Shown: positions 1-5,078 of the stretch, one piece after another
How the letters are laid out: every line of letters starts with the position of its first letter
How positions within the stretch are numbered: position 1 is the first letter of the stretch
Assembly (NCBI GenBank): GCA_009838595.1
Contig: VXRI01000029.1
Location: 1-5,078, forward strand
DNA length: 5,078 nt
From: Chloroflexota bacterium
Lineage (GTDB): Bacteria > Chloroflexota > Dehalococcoidia > Lucifugimonadales > JADFKI01
Direction: 5' to 3'
Program-made: the position numbers and the translations under genes
The notes under the pieces: generated by a model
Databases searched by the model: none
What the model was told of the DNA's origin: nothing
What the model saw: only the letters and a program-made list of their open reading frames with translations

Positions 1-966
1 CGCTCGCACATCAAGAACTTGAAGCCTCAGAAGCTCCAGCACATGCAAATTCGCGCGGGCGGCACGGTCGGCGGTGTCTGCGCAGCGAAGGTGTCCGAGG
101 CGGAGGCGATGGTTGACGGCGGGATTGACGATATTCTCATTCCTAATCAGGTCGTAACGCCCGACAAGATTGAGCGCCTGTGTTCTCTGGCGCGGCAGGC
201 GAAGATGATGGTTGCCGCCGATAACACGGATAATTTGCAGGCTATCTCGGACACGGCGAGCGCGATGGGCGTGTCCGTCGGCGTGGTCATAGAAGTGGAC
301 ACTCAGATGGAACGCGCCGGCATTCGCGCGACAGAGCAGGGTGTAGTGCTTGCCAAGTTCGCCGATTCGTTACCCGGCATCGATTTCAAGGGGGTGATGA
401 GCCATCAAACGCTGCCCGGCCAGCCCGACCGCGAAACTCGTTTCATCGAAGGTCCGCGATTTATCCAGAAGACGCTCGATGTAAAGGAAGCCATAGAAGC
501 AGAAGGAATCGCAGTCGAGGTGGTGTCGGCTGGCGAGAGCTGGACATACGACATCTGCCCGACTATCCCCGGTGTAACCGAAGTCGAGGGCGGCACATAC
601 GCGCTTATGTCGCACGCCTACGCCTACATGGACGAGTTCGAGTTCGCAGGCAAGATTCTTGGCACAGTAACCAGTGCGCCGCGTCCGGGCGTCGTCATCG
701 GAGACACGGGTTCGCGCTGCCTAGCATCGCCAAGCGGGGTGCTACCCGAAATCGTCGGTATCGAAGGTGTGCGTGTAGATTCGCTGGGGCCTAACCACAT
801 CGTGCTGAAATCAGAAGGCGAAATGCCGCTAAACATAGGTGACAAGTTCCATCTCATTTCGGGACAGCAAGACATAATGGTCAACCGCTGGGACCAGTTC
901 ATCGGCGTGCGCAACGGTAAAGTGGAGGCAGTCTGGGACATCACCGCGCGCGGCTGCCACAACTAG
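1..966 (+). CDS. D-threonine aldolase / D-serine dehydratase-like PLP enzyme (alanine racemase N-terminal fold), 5' partial
   Basis: The reading frame is open from base 1 to the TAG at 964-966, giving 321 codons with the N-terminus cut by the window edge. The TTG at 19 is not a credible start, because the conserved PLP-lysine motif lies upstream of it: RSHIK, with Lys at 13-15, matches the RPHxKTHK motif of the family. In characterised D-threonine aldolases this Lys is near residue 59, so about 54 residues are missing and the full length would be about 375, normal for the family. The stretch EAEAMVDGGIDDILIPNQVV is the typical barrel segment after the Lys, followed by a phosphate-binding-like SAGESWTYD and the C-terminal beta domain (VIGDTGSRCLASPSG). 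Family members use PLP and a divalent metal to cleave D-3-hydroxy amino acids or dehydrate D-serine in the cytoplasm. The expected metal-site H-x-D/C reads Gln-Gln-Asp here (865-873), so the reaction is uncertain. Family is sure; exact substrate is not. Confidence 0.9.
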   Translation, partial: RSHIKNLKPQKLQHMQIRAGGTVGGVCAAKVSEAEAMVDGGIDDILIPNQVVTPDKIERLCSLARQAKMMVAADNTDNLQAISDTASAMGVSVGVVIEVDTQMERAGIRATEQGVVLAKFADSLPGIDFKGVMSHQTLPGQPDRETRFIEGPRFIQKTLDVKEAIEAEGIAVEVVSAGESWTYDICPTIPGVTEVEGGTYALMSHAYAYMDEFEFAGKILGTVTSAPRPGVVIGDTGSRCLASPSGVLPEIVGIEGVRVDSLGPNHIVLKSEGEMPLNIGDKFHLISGQQDIMVNRWDQFIGVRNGKVEAVWDITARGCHN

Positions 967-998
967 GCGGAGCGTGATAGGCAACCATCTGCAATCCG

Positions 999-1184
999 AT
1001 GCGGGAATTCGAAGATTGTGACGTCCGCCGTGGCGTCCTACTGGACTTCGATGAGAGTCCCATCGCCGCAAGGCATCCCGATTTACCCGCTCTTGGCATA
1101 CCGATATTGTATGATTCCGAGGGCAATCTCATCGGTTTGCATGATAGAAGGCTTGCGGGAGTTCAAGGCTTGGGCGGGCTTTGA
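999..1184 (+). CDS. Possible small hypothetical protein (61 aa) or gene remnant
   Basis: This ATG-to-TGA frame is the only reasonable coding candidate in the 287-nt gap between the PLP enzyme and the methyltransferase. The product is acidic at the N-terminus (MREFEDCDVRRGVLLDFDES) and has a YDSEGNLIGL stretch that faintly recalls the beta-strand repeat of DUF2283-type small proteins (xDxDxxGxxxGIxI). The resemblance is too weak to assign. By hand count, G+C is highest at codon position 1 and lowest at position 2, as in real genes. No Shine-Dalgarno is visible before the ATG, and an in-frame stop at 978-980 excludes an earlier start. It could be a real small gene, the tail of a degraded one, or chance. 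A competing frame (1018-1203) gives a Met/Ser/Cys-rich product that looks less protein-like. Confidence 0.25.
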   Translation: MREFEDCDVRRGVLLDFDESPIAARHPDLPALGIPILYDSEGNLIGLHDRRLAGVQGLGGL

Positions 1185-1253
1185 GCTGCCTAATGTTGAT
1201 TAAGAACAGCCTGAGCGACACAGGCAGTCTAAAATGAAAGCTATAAGCAATCC

Positions 1254-1868
1254 ATGAGCCTCAGCAAGCGTTTTTTTGCCGCATGGTATGACCTACTGAA
1301 TTCGGGCGTCGAGGGGCGTGTCGTGCCGTATCGTAGGTTGACCGCGGGTGTTGCGCACGGTAATGTGCTCGAAATTGGCGGCGGGACCGGCGCCAATCTG
1401 CCGTTCTATCCGCCCGATGCCAGCATCACTTTTATTGAGCCTGACCCGCATATGATCAGGCGGCTCAGGCGTTCCATCCGCAAGCAGGGGCGGCAGGCGG
1501 CTATCGTTCAACGATACGGCGAGAGCCTTCCCTTTGCTGCCGGTAGTTTCGATGCGGTCGTAACTACGCTGACCCTTTGCATGGTGAGCGATGCCGATGC
1601 CGTAATTCGAGAAACGCGGCGCGTGTTGAAGCCGGGCGGCAACTATTTATTCTACGAGCATGTCGTATCGCCGAGAAGTCGCGGACGTTGGTGGCAGCAC
1701 AAGCTCAACCCCACGTGGAAGCGCTTGACTACGGGCTGCAACCTCGATCGGGATCTTACGGTGTCCATTTGCAGCGCAGGATTTGCAAACGTAGAGTTTG
1801 AGGCATTTGACCTGTCGGTGGGATTGCCGGTTACGATTCCCAACATTGTCGGTGTTGCAAAAGCATGA
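1254..1868 (+). CDS. Class I SAM-dependent methyltransferase (METTL7/UbiE-like)
   Basis: This is a 204-residue cytoplasmic methyltransferase with a Rossmann fold. Motif I is VLEIGGGTG at residues 38-46, which binds SAM, followed by NLPFYP. The acidic end of strand 2 is Glu62-Pro-Asp64, which would contact the ribose. GESLPF (89-94), SFDAVVTTLTLCMV (98-111) and RVLKPGG (123-129) follow in the order of the Methyltransf_11 family. The LCMV segment, the EHV after it and the late GCNLDR are typical of the METTL7-like subgroup, some eukaryotic members of which methylate thiols; the bacterial substrate is unknown. The only usable start is ATG 1254, because an in-frame TAA lies at 1230-1232. No Shine-Dalgarno is visible. 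A seven-codon ORF from ATG 1234 ends in a TGA overlapping this ATG (ATGA), which could allow coupling but may be chance. It is the first gene of a three-gene cluster; the next begins 39 nt later. Confidence 0.9.
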   Translation: MSLSKRFFAAWYDLLNSGVEGRVVPYRRLTAGVAHGNVLEIGGGTGANLPFYPPDASITFIEPDPHMIRRLRRSIRKQGRQAAIVQRYGESLPFAAGSFDAVVTTLTLCMVSDADAVIRETRRVLKPGGNYLFYEHVVSPRSRGRWWQHKLNPTWKRLTTGCNLDRDLTVSICSAGFANVEFEAFDLSVGLPVTIPNIVGVAKA

Positions 1869-1896
1869 TGCACTTGTCAACACGATTGAGCCATTT

Positions 1897-1902
1897 GGAA
1901 GG
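1897..1902 (+). promoter_or_regulatory. Ribosome binding site of the Nudix gene
   Basis: GGAAGG lies 5 nt before ATG 1908. It favours this start over the in-frame ATG at 1968, which would still leave the Nudix domain intact. Confidence 0.65.
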
Positions 1903-1907
1903 TACCG

Positions 1908-2399
1908 ATGTCTGCTGCTGACTGCCTCCCGGAGTGGCGGGACGACACGGGCAGCCCCGTTACCCGAATGCCGGATGCCGTTCATATCGCCGCAAGTGGC
2001 ATTGTTTATAATGGCAAGGGCGGAGTATTGCTGGAGAATCGCGCCGACAACGGCTGGTGGGGACTTCCCGGCGGTCATGTCGATGTCGGCGAATCTGTTG
2101 AGCAGGCAGCAATCCGGGAAATCCTGGAAGAGACCGGAATCAGAACGCGGGTCAAGCGTCTGGTGGGAATATATTCTGACCCTAAATTCAACGTAATCGG
2201 CGCATACTCGGACGGTCTCATTCATTTCGTTGTGATGATATTCGAATGCGAATATCTGTCCGGTGATTTGGAGGTGTCGAACGAAAGCGCTGATGTTCGC
2301 TATTTTCCTGTACGCAATCTACCTGCCAAAACGTTGCTTTGCGATGTGCAGGCAATAACCGACGCCCTTGAAAATCGGATTCAGCCGTTTATTAGATAA
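1908..2399 (+). CDS. Nudix hydrolase
   Basis: This 163-residue protein carries a perfect Nudix box at residues 56-78: Gly56-x5-Glu62-x7-Arg70-Glu71-Ile-Leu-Glu74-Glu75-Thr-Gly77-Ile. The REILEETG glutamates bind the catalytic Mg2+. WWGLPGG before the box is the usual lead-in strand. Nudix enzymes hydrolyse nucleoside diphosphates linked to another moiety, such as ADP-ribose, oxidised nucleotides or dinucleotide polyphosphates. The first 23 residues form a short extension before the first domain strand (AVHIAASGIVYN). The segment after the box (VGIYSDPKFN, then DGLIHFVVMIFECEY) resembles the ADP-ribose pyrophosphatase/MutT-like general group, but no specificity motif is recognised. Its stop TAA is at 2397-2399 and is overlapped by the Shine-Dalgarno of the next gene, so the two are probably co-translated. 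Confidence 0.93.
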   Translation: MSAADCLPEWRDDTGSPVTRMPDAVHIAASGIVYNGKGGVLLENRADNGWWGLPGGHVDVGESVEQAAIREILEETGIRTRVKRLVGIYSDPKFNVIGAYSDGLIHFVVMIFECEYLSGDLEVSNESADVRYFPVRNLPAKTLLCDVQAITDALENRIQPFIR

Positions 2400-2404
2400 G
2401 GAGG
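2398..2404 (+). promoter_or_regulatory. Ribosome binding site of the PPOX gene, overlapping the Nudix stop codon
   Basis: AAGGAGG is a near-perfect Shine-Dalgarno 7 nt before ATG 2412. Its first two bases are the last two of the Nudix TAA stop, an arrangement that favours reinitiation by ribosomes finishing the upstream gene. Confidence 0.85.
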
Positions 2405-2411
2405 AACAATA

Positions 2412-2837
2412 ATGGATTTCGAGCGAGTTCGTCCGTTCTTGGAGACACATCACAGAGGTGTCATAGCTACGCAGAGGCCTGACGGCGCCGCGCATTCCAG
2501 CATTGTCGTCTGTGGCGCGTATGAGGGCAAGGCGGCGTTCGTGTCCGTCTATCCGCGCTCGCAGAAGATTCGCAACCTTCGGCGCAACCCCAATTGTACA
2601 GTGCTCTGCGTGACCGAAAATTGGCGCGAGTGGGTGTCAGTCGAAGGGCAGGCGACGCTCTACGACTATAGCAATATGGACACCGAGGATGCCCGCGTGA
2701 TGCTACGCTCGGTCTATATGGCGTGCAGCGACACCGAGCACCCCGACTGGGAAGAGTACGACCAGGCGATGATTGACCAGGAAGCGGTCATCGTGCTAGT
2801 CGAACCGAAGCGCATCTACGGTTTGCTTCGCAGTTAG
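2412..2837 (+). CDS. PPOX-class (pyridoxamine 5'-phosphate oxidase fold) flavin/F420-dependent oxidoreductase
   Basis: This 141-residue protein is a single split-barrel domain of the size usual for the Rv1155-like TIGR03618 group. Visible signatures are the first strands GVIATQRPDGAAHSSIV (residues 16-32), the cofactor phosphate-binding stretch SQKIRNLRRNP (50-60) with Lys52 and Arg54, and WVSVEGQATL (74-83). The C-terminus VLVEPKRIYGL is the conserved last strand. Members form dimers that bind FMN or coenzyme F420 and reduce small substrates, or only store the cofactor; which applies here cannot be told from the sequence alone. The Arg/Lys-rich NLRRNP motif is shared with F420-binding members, so F420 is somewhat preferred. 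The gene follows the Nudix gene by 12 nt and is the last of the cluster. Its TAG stop at 2835-2837 is only 14 nt before the tRNA promoter element. Confidence 0.88.
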   Translation: MDFERVRPFLETHHRGVIATQRPDGAAHSSIVVCGAYEGKAAFVSVYPRSQKIRNLRRNPNCTVLCVTENWREWVSVEGQATLYDYSNMDTEDARVMLRSVYMACSDTEHPDWEEYDQAMIDQEAVIVLVEPKRIYGLLRS

Positions 2838-2851
2838 CGGACGCGCCGATA

Positions 2852-2860
2852 TGTTATAAT
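2852..2860 (+). promoter_or_regulatory. Extended -10 promoter for tRNA-Ser
   Basis: TGTTATAAT combines a perfect TATAAT (2855-2860) with the TG of an extended -10 element. The best -35 candidate (TTAGCG at 2834-2839, 15-nt spacer, overlapping the PPOX stop) is poor, as is common when an extended -10 is present. Transcription would begin near 2867, leaving a leader of about 11 nt before the tRNA, which suggests expression independent of the upstream cluster. Confidence 0.7.
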
Positions 2861-2877
2861 GGGCGGTGTTTCCACGC

Positions 2878-2967
2878 GGAGAGATGGCCGAGCGGACGAA
2901 GGCGCCGGTCTCGAAAACCGGTATGGGCGCAAGTTCATCGTGGGTTCGAATCCCACTCTCTCCGCCA
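2878..2967 (+). tRNA. tRNA-Ser (anticodon CGA)
   Basis: The full cloverleaf can be drawn by hand. Acceptor GGAGAGA (2878-2884) pairs with TCTCTCC (2957-2963), followed by discriminator G 2964 and an encoded CCA (2965-2967). The D stem is GCC/GGC (2887-2889 with 2901-2903). Anticodon stem CCGGT (2905-2909) pairs with ACCGG (2917-2921), and the loop CTCGAAA puts anticodon CGA at 2912-2914, reading UCG. A long variable arm (2922-2939) marks a class II serine tRNA. T stem GTGGG (2940-2944) pairs with CCCAC (2952-2956) around TTCGAAT. All stems are perfect, so the gene should be functional. The broken minus-strand genes begin 58 bp downstream; tRNA-Ser genes are frequent integration sites for mobile elements. 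Confidence 0.97.
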
Positions 2968-3025
2968 TTAATCTCAATCTGACTGACGAATCAGGCTGTA
3001 CAGTAAGTCTTTGGGGCAATGCGCT

Positions 3026-4104
3026 TCATGCTGTCGAACGCCTGACGCTGCTGAAGCCGGTTACCAGCAATGTTCCAACGATTCCAATGATGGCTATCAC
3101 CAGGATGATGCGCCCATTGGATTCTGCTTGCTCATAGCGGATCGACGCGGCAGCCGAACTCTGGCTGGCTTCTGCAACCAATCCGTCCATTTCCCTTTGC
3201 AGCCTAGCCAGAAGTTGCTTGTTTGCCCCGATCATCCGACACTCGCGCGCTACCATTGCCGTTCTCAATTTCATGGCGTCTATGGTGATGCTCTCCGCAG
3301 CCAGCAGATGGTTGGACAGTATAATAACTTCGGGATCCATATCCGGCCCGCCATTATCCGCCAGAAACGCGATGCTGCGCTCCATTCGCTGCGTTGCCGT
3401 ATCGAAGGTCTCCTCCACCCGGCTCGTAAGCGACGGAATCGTCAGCCTGTGAGCAAAATCGAGTGTCCAGTATCTACTTGACGCCGATTGCATGAGTGTT
3501 GCCAGATGCCAGTAACGAAGGAATTCCTATCTGGATAAATGGTCAGAACTCAAGGGTGTGCCATCTCTGAAATCGCTTCTGACGGTCATTATGTAGTAGA
3601 ACTGATTGTCCAGCCTGGAACTTATGGACGGCAGAAGCTTCTGGTTGGTGGAAAAATAGAAGCTGCTGCCAGCTGCGTTCTCCGGCAATGAGTGCCTCAA
3701 AAAGAGCGGGCCTCTCGTCCTCAATTTGCGACATGCCGGCGGAGAGTAAATCAACTTGTTGGCGCATCCGATGAAAACTGTCGTTATAACCTTGCTCTTC
3801 CATGTCCGCCAGAAGTTCTGCCAGCTGTGCCTCAGTGGCTGTGGTGGCAGTTCTCGCCTCGGCTATACTTTCGGGAGTCATCCGGGAGTTGGTTGATGCC
3901 GCTGCTGCCGCTGCCGCCGCCGCCAGCGTGCCGGATAGGTTGTTTACCTCGGCGATGCCAGCCAGAATCTTGGCGTCTCTACCGCTCCGATTCTGAGATT
4001 CAAGGTTGTCAATGATTAGCCAGCCTGCCAATGCCGAGGCGATTTATTGCCAGCATAACCAGGGCGCTAATGAGCAGGGGCGCTGTTATGCGATAGCGTG
4101 CCAT
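3026..4104 (-). pseudogene. Broken gene for a two-TM membrane sensor with helical extracytoplasmic domain; output domain missing
   Basis: The start is ATG at 4104-4102 with Shine-Dalgarno GGAGG. The first frame gives MARYRITAPLLISALVMLAI, a TM helix, then shifts near 4042-4047, where one extra base in AATAAAT would restore IASALAGWLIIDNLESQ. The second frame runs to about 3656 (helical, with nine alanines and AEARTATTATEAQLAELLADME). A shift in the T5 run (A run at 3652-3656 on the plus strand) is then needed to continue as FSTNQKLLPSISSRLDNQFY. That third frame is interrupted once, by TAG at 3527-3529, then reads ATQRMERSIAFLADN and a second TM helix (RIILVIAIIGIVGTLLVTGF) before TGA at 3026-3028. 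The pieced product is about 360 residues, mostly helical between two TM helices, like the sensor region of TorS-like kinases or receptor cyclases. No HAMP, kinase, cyclase or receiver domain follows. The family assignment is inference; the lesions are seen directly. Confidence 0.8.
3897..3923 (-). repeat. Nine-alanine GCN codon tract
   Basis: Nine consecutive GCG/GCA codons encode a poly-alanine run in the helical part of the broken sensor gene. The codons are mixed, so it is not a pure trinucleotide repeat, but it is a low-complexity stretch prone to length change. Confidence 0.8.
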
Positions 4105-5078
4105 TACCTCGTACCTCCAAGATTGTTGACCAGGTGGTATTTCCCGTCATCTCCGATAACGGTTACGAGCACTGTGTCCGAACCTTGGTTGTCGCCCGGC
4201 CCATACTAGAATGCAAGCCCCTGAAGGTCAATCGTCCCGGAGATTCTGAGAGAGTCGAGGAAACAGTCGCGGTTGACGTCTCCGCCGCATTCTTCAAGAC
4301 CTGTGATTGCCAAGCACTCTGCCGAATAGCCTTCCAAAGATACGACCTGGCTCAGCATTGGCGTCGAACGTATCCAGCGCGGCGCGATAGTCGGCGACTG
4401 CGGGAACGCTGGTGTTATCGGGTAGCGGCACTACCTGATGGACGTAAATGCCGGCGCCATCCGGCCCCAACTCTTGCGCCAATGCGTTGCTGCTGACAAA
4501 TGATACCGCCATGAAAATGGGGTCTATGTTCTCACGTGCCGCGGTAATTGCTTTGGCAACCGGAGCGTACGCCCCAATTATGATGACCACTTGCGGATTG
4601 GCTTCTACGATGTTGAATACGGCAGCCTTTACCGCGTCGCTGTTCCGCTGATAGTGCCAATGCGCGGCCGTCTCCAAGCCGCGTTGCCTCAGCGCGTTAA
4701 CCACGCCGTCCAGCCCGGGCTGACCGTAGAAGTCGTTTTGGTACATCACGGCGACACGGATTATTCCCAAGTCTTCAGTCGGGCGCCCCACCATATCCTT
4801 CGCCTCTTGATGGTACGAAGCCCGTAAGTTCACCACGTTCTCTAACTCGGCCTATCGGATGGAGACCGCGCCGGTAAATGGCGCAATGAACGGCACGTTT
4901 TGCGCGTTAGCCAGTGGCGACGCCGAACGGGATGTAGGGATTTCCACTTCTCCAATCAGCGCAGAAACGCGCTTTCTGTTAATCAGATTCAGTGTGTTGC
5001 CATGCGCCAGGTGCGGCTCATATTAGGTTCTGTGGACAATTCATTTCAGCCAGATGAGAGATGCCGCGATTTGTAGAA
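4104..5078 (-). pseudogene. Broken gene for a type I periplasmic substrate-binding protein (Peripla_BP_6/LivK-like), 5' end outside window
   Basis: The best-preserved part (4836-4294) reads LGIIRVAVMYQNDFYGQPGLDGV, then NPQVVIIIGAYAPVAKAI, AVSFVSSNALAQELG and YVHQVVPLPDNTSVPAVADY. These are the second lobe and hinge of branched-chain amino acid type binding proteins. Upstream, in the same frame, LIGEVEIPTSRSASPLA and NVPFIAPFTGA (first lobe) are separated from it by TAG at 4852-4854. Further up, TAA (5023-5025) and TGA (5041-5043) break the frame. Downstream, after EPG near 4344, a shift gives VSLEGYSAECLAITGLEECGG, then TAG at 4206-4208, then YGPGDNQGSDTVLVTVIGDDG to a TAA at 4104-4106 that overlaps the next gene's ATG. 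An intact protein would bind a small ligand outside the membrane, for an ABC importer or, given the neighbour, a membrane sensor. The domain is confident; the role is inference. Confidence 0.85.
4114..4118 (-). promoter_or_regulatory. Ribosome binding site of the broken sensor gene
   Basis: GGAGG on the minus strand lies 9 nt before ATG 4104 and inside the end of the binding-protein frame (codons for LGGTR). It supports the ancestral start and translational coupling of the two genes through TAATG. Confidence 0.65.

Noticed and set aside
1196..1247. Possible promoter before the methyltransferase (TTGATT, TAAAAT or TATAAG)
   Set aside because: TTGATT and TAAAAT are about 28 nt apart, too far, and no -35-like hexamer lies at the right distance from TATAAG.
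2834..3019. Minus-strand ORF containing AERVGFEPTMNLRPYRFSRP
   Set aside because: This is the well-known false protein made by translating the antisense of a tRNA-Ser gene; the region is explained by the tRNA at 2878-2967.
2968..3025. Possible terminator after the tRNA (CTGA-CGAA-TCAG hairpin)
   Set aside because: The stem is only four base pairs and there is no T tract after it.
4277..4284. TCTCCGCC matching the tRNA-Ser 3' end, as a possible attachment-site repeat
   Set aside because: An eight-base match is expected by chance and is not extended on either side.
3527..4854. In-frame TAG codons in both broken genes (4852, 4206, 3527), suggesting amber recoding
   Set aside because: TAA and TGA also interrupt the binding-protein frame, frameshifts are present, and the PLP enzyme and PPOX genes end with TAG as an ordinary stop.

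Overview
This is a mid-GC bacterial stretch, most likely from an environmental genome. The mix is a DSD1-type PLP enzyme, a METTL7-like methyltransferase, an F420-type PPOX oxidoreductase, and a type I binding protein next to a helical membrane sensor. That mix would fit Chloroflexota (Dehalococcoidia/SAR202-like) or another F420-using lineage, but this is inference only; no marker gene fixes the taxon.

Layout: (1) Bases 1-966, plus strand, hold the 3' part of a D-threonine aldolase / D-serine dehydratase family PLP enzyme that starts outside the window. (2) Bases 967-1253 hold only one weak 61-codon ORF. (3) Bases 1254-2837, plus strand, are a compact three-gene cluster: SAM-dependent methyltransferase, Nudix hydrolase and PPOX-fold flavin/F420 oxidoreductase, with gaps of 39 and 12 nt. 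The last Shine-Dalgarno overlaps the Nudix stop codon. (4) Bases 2878-2967 encode tRNA-Ser(CGA) with its CCA, behind an extended -10 promoter. (5) Bases 3026-5078, minus strand, hold two adjacent genes that are broken by frameshifts and nonsense codons.

The two broken genes are the most interesting part. Pieced together across the frames, they read as a periplasmic type I substrate-binding protein (LivK/Peripla_BP_6 type). Its TAA stop overlaps the ATG of a second gene (TAATG). The second gene encodes a membrane protein with a TM helix, a long helical extracytoplasmic region, a second TM helix, and then an abrupt end before any cytoplasmic output domain, 58 bp from the tRNA-Ser. A binding protein coupled to a two-TM helical sensor recalls TorT/TorS-type or similar ligand-sensing pairs. 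Here the system looks dead: there are at least four in-frame stops in the first gene, at least two frameshifts plus one stop in the second, and a lost output domain. The plus-strand genes nearby are intact, so random poor sequence quality is an unlikely explanation.

The metabolic genes have no evident shared pathway. Methyltransferase, Nudix and PPOX clusters often look like small-molecule detoxification or housekeeping-cleanup enzymes, but substrates cannot be read from the sequence.
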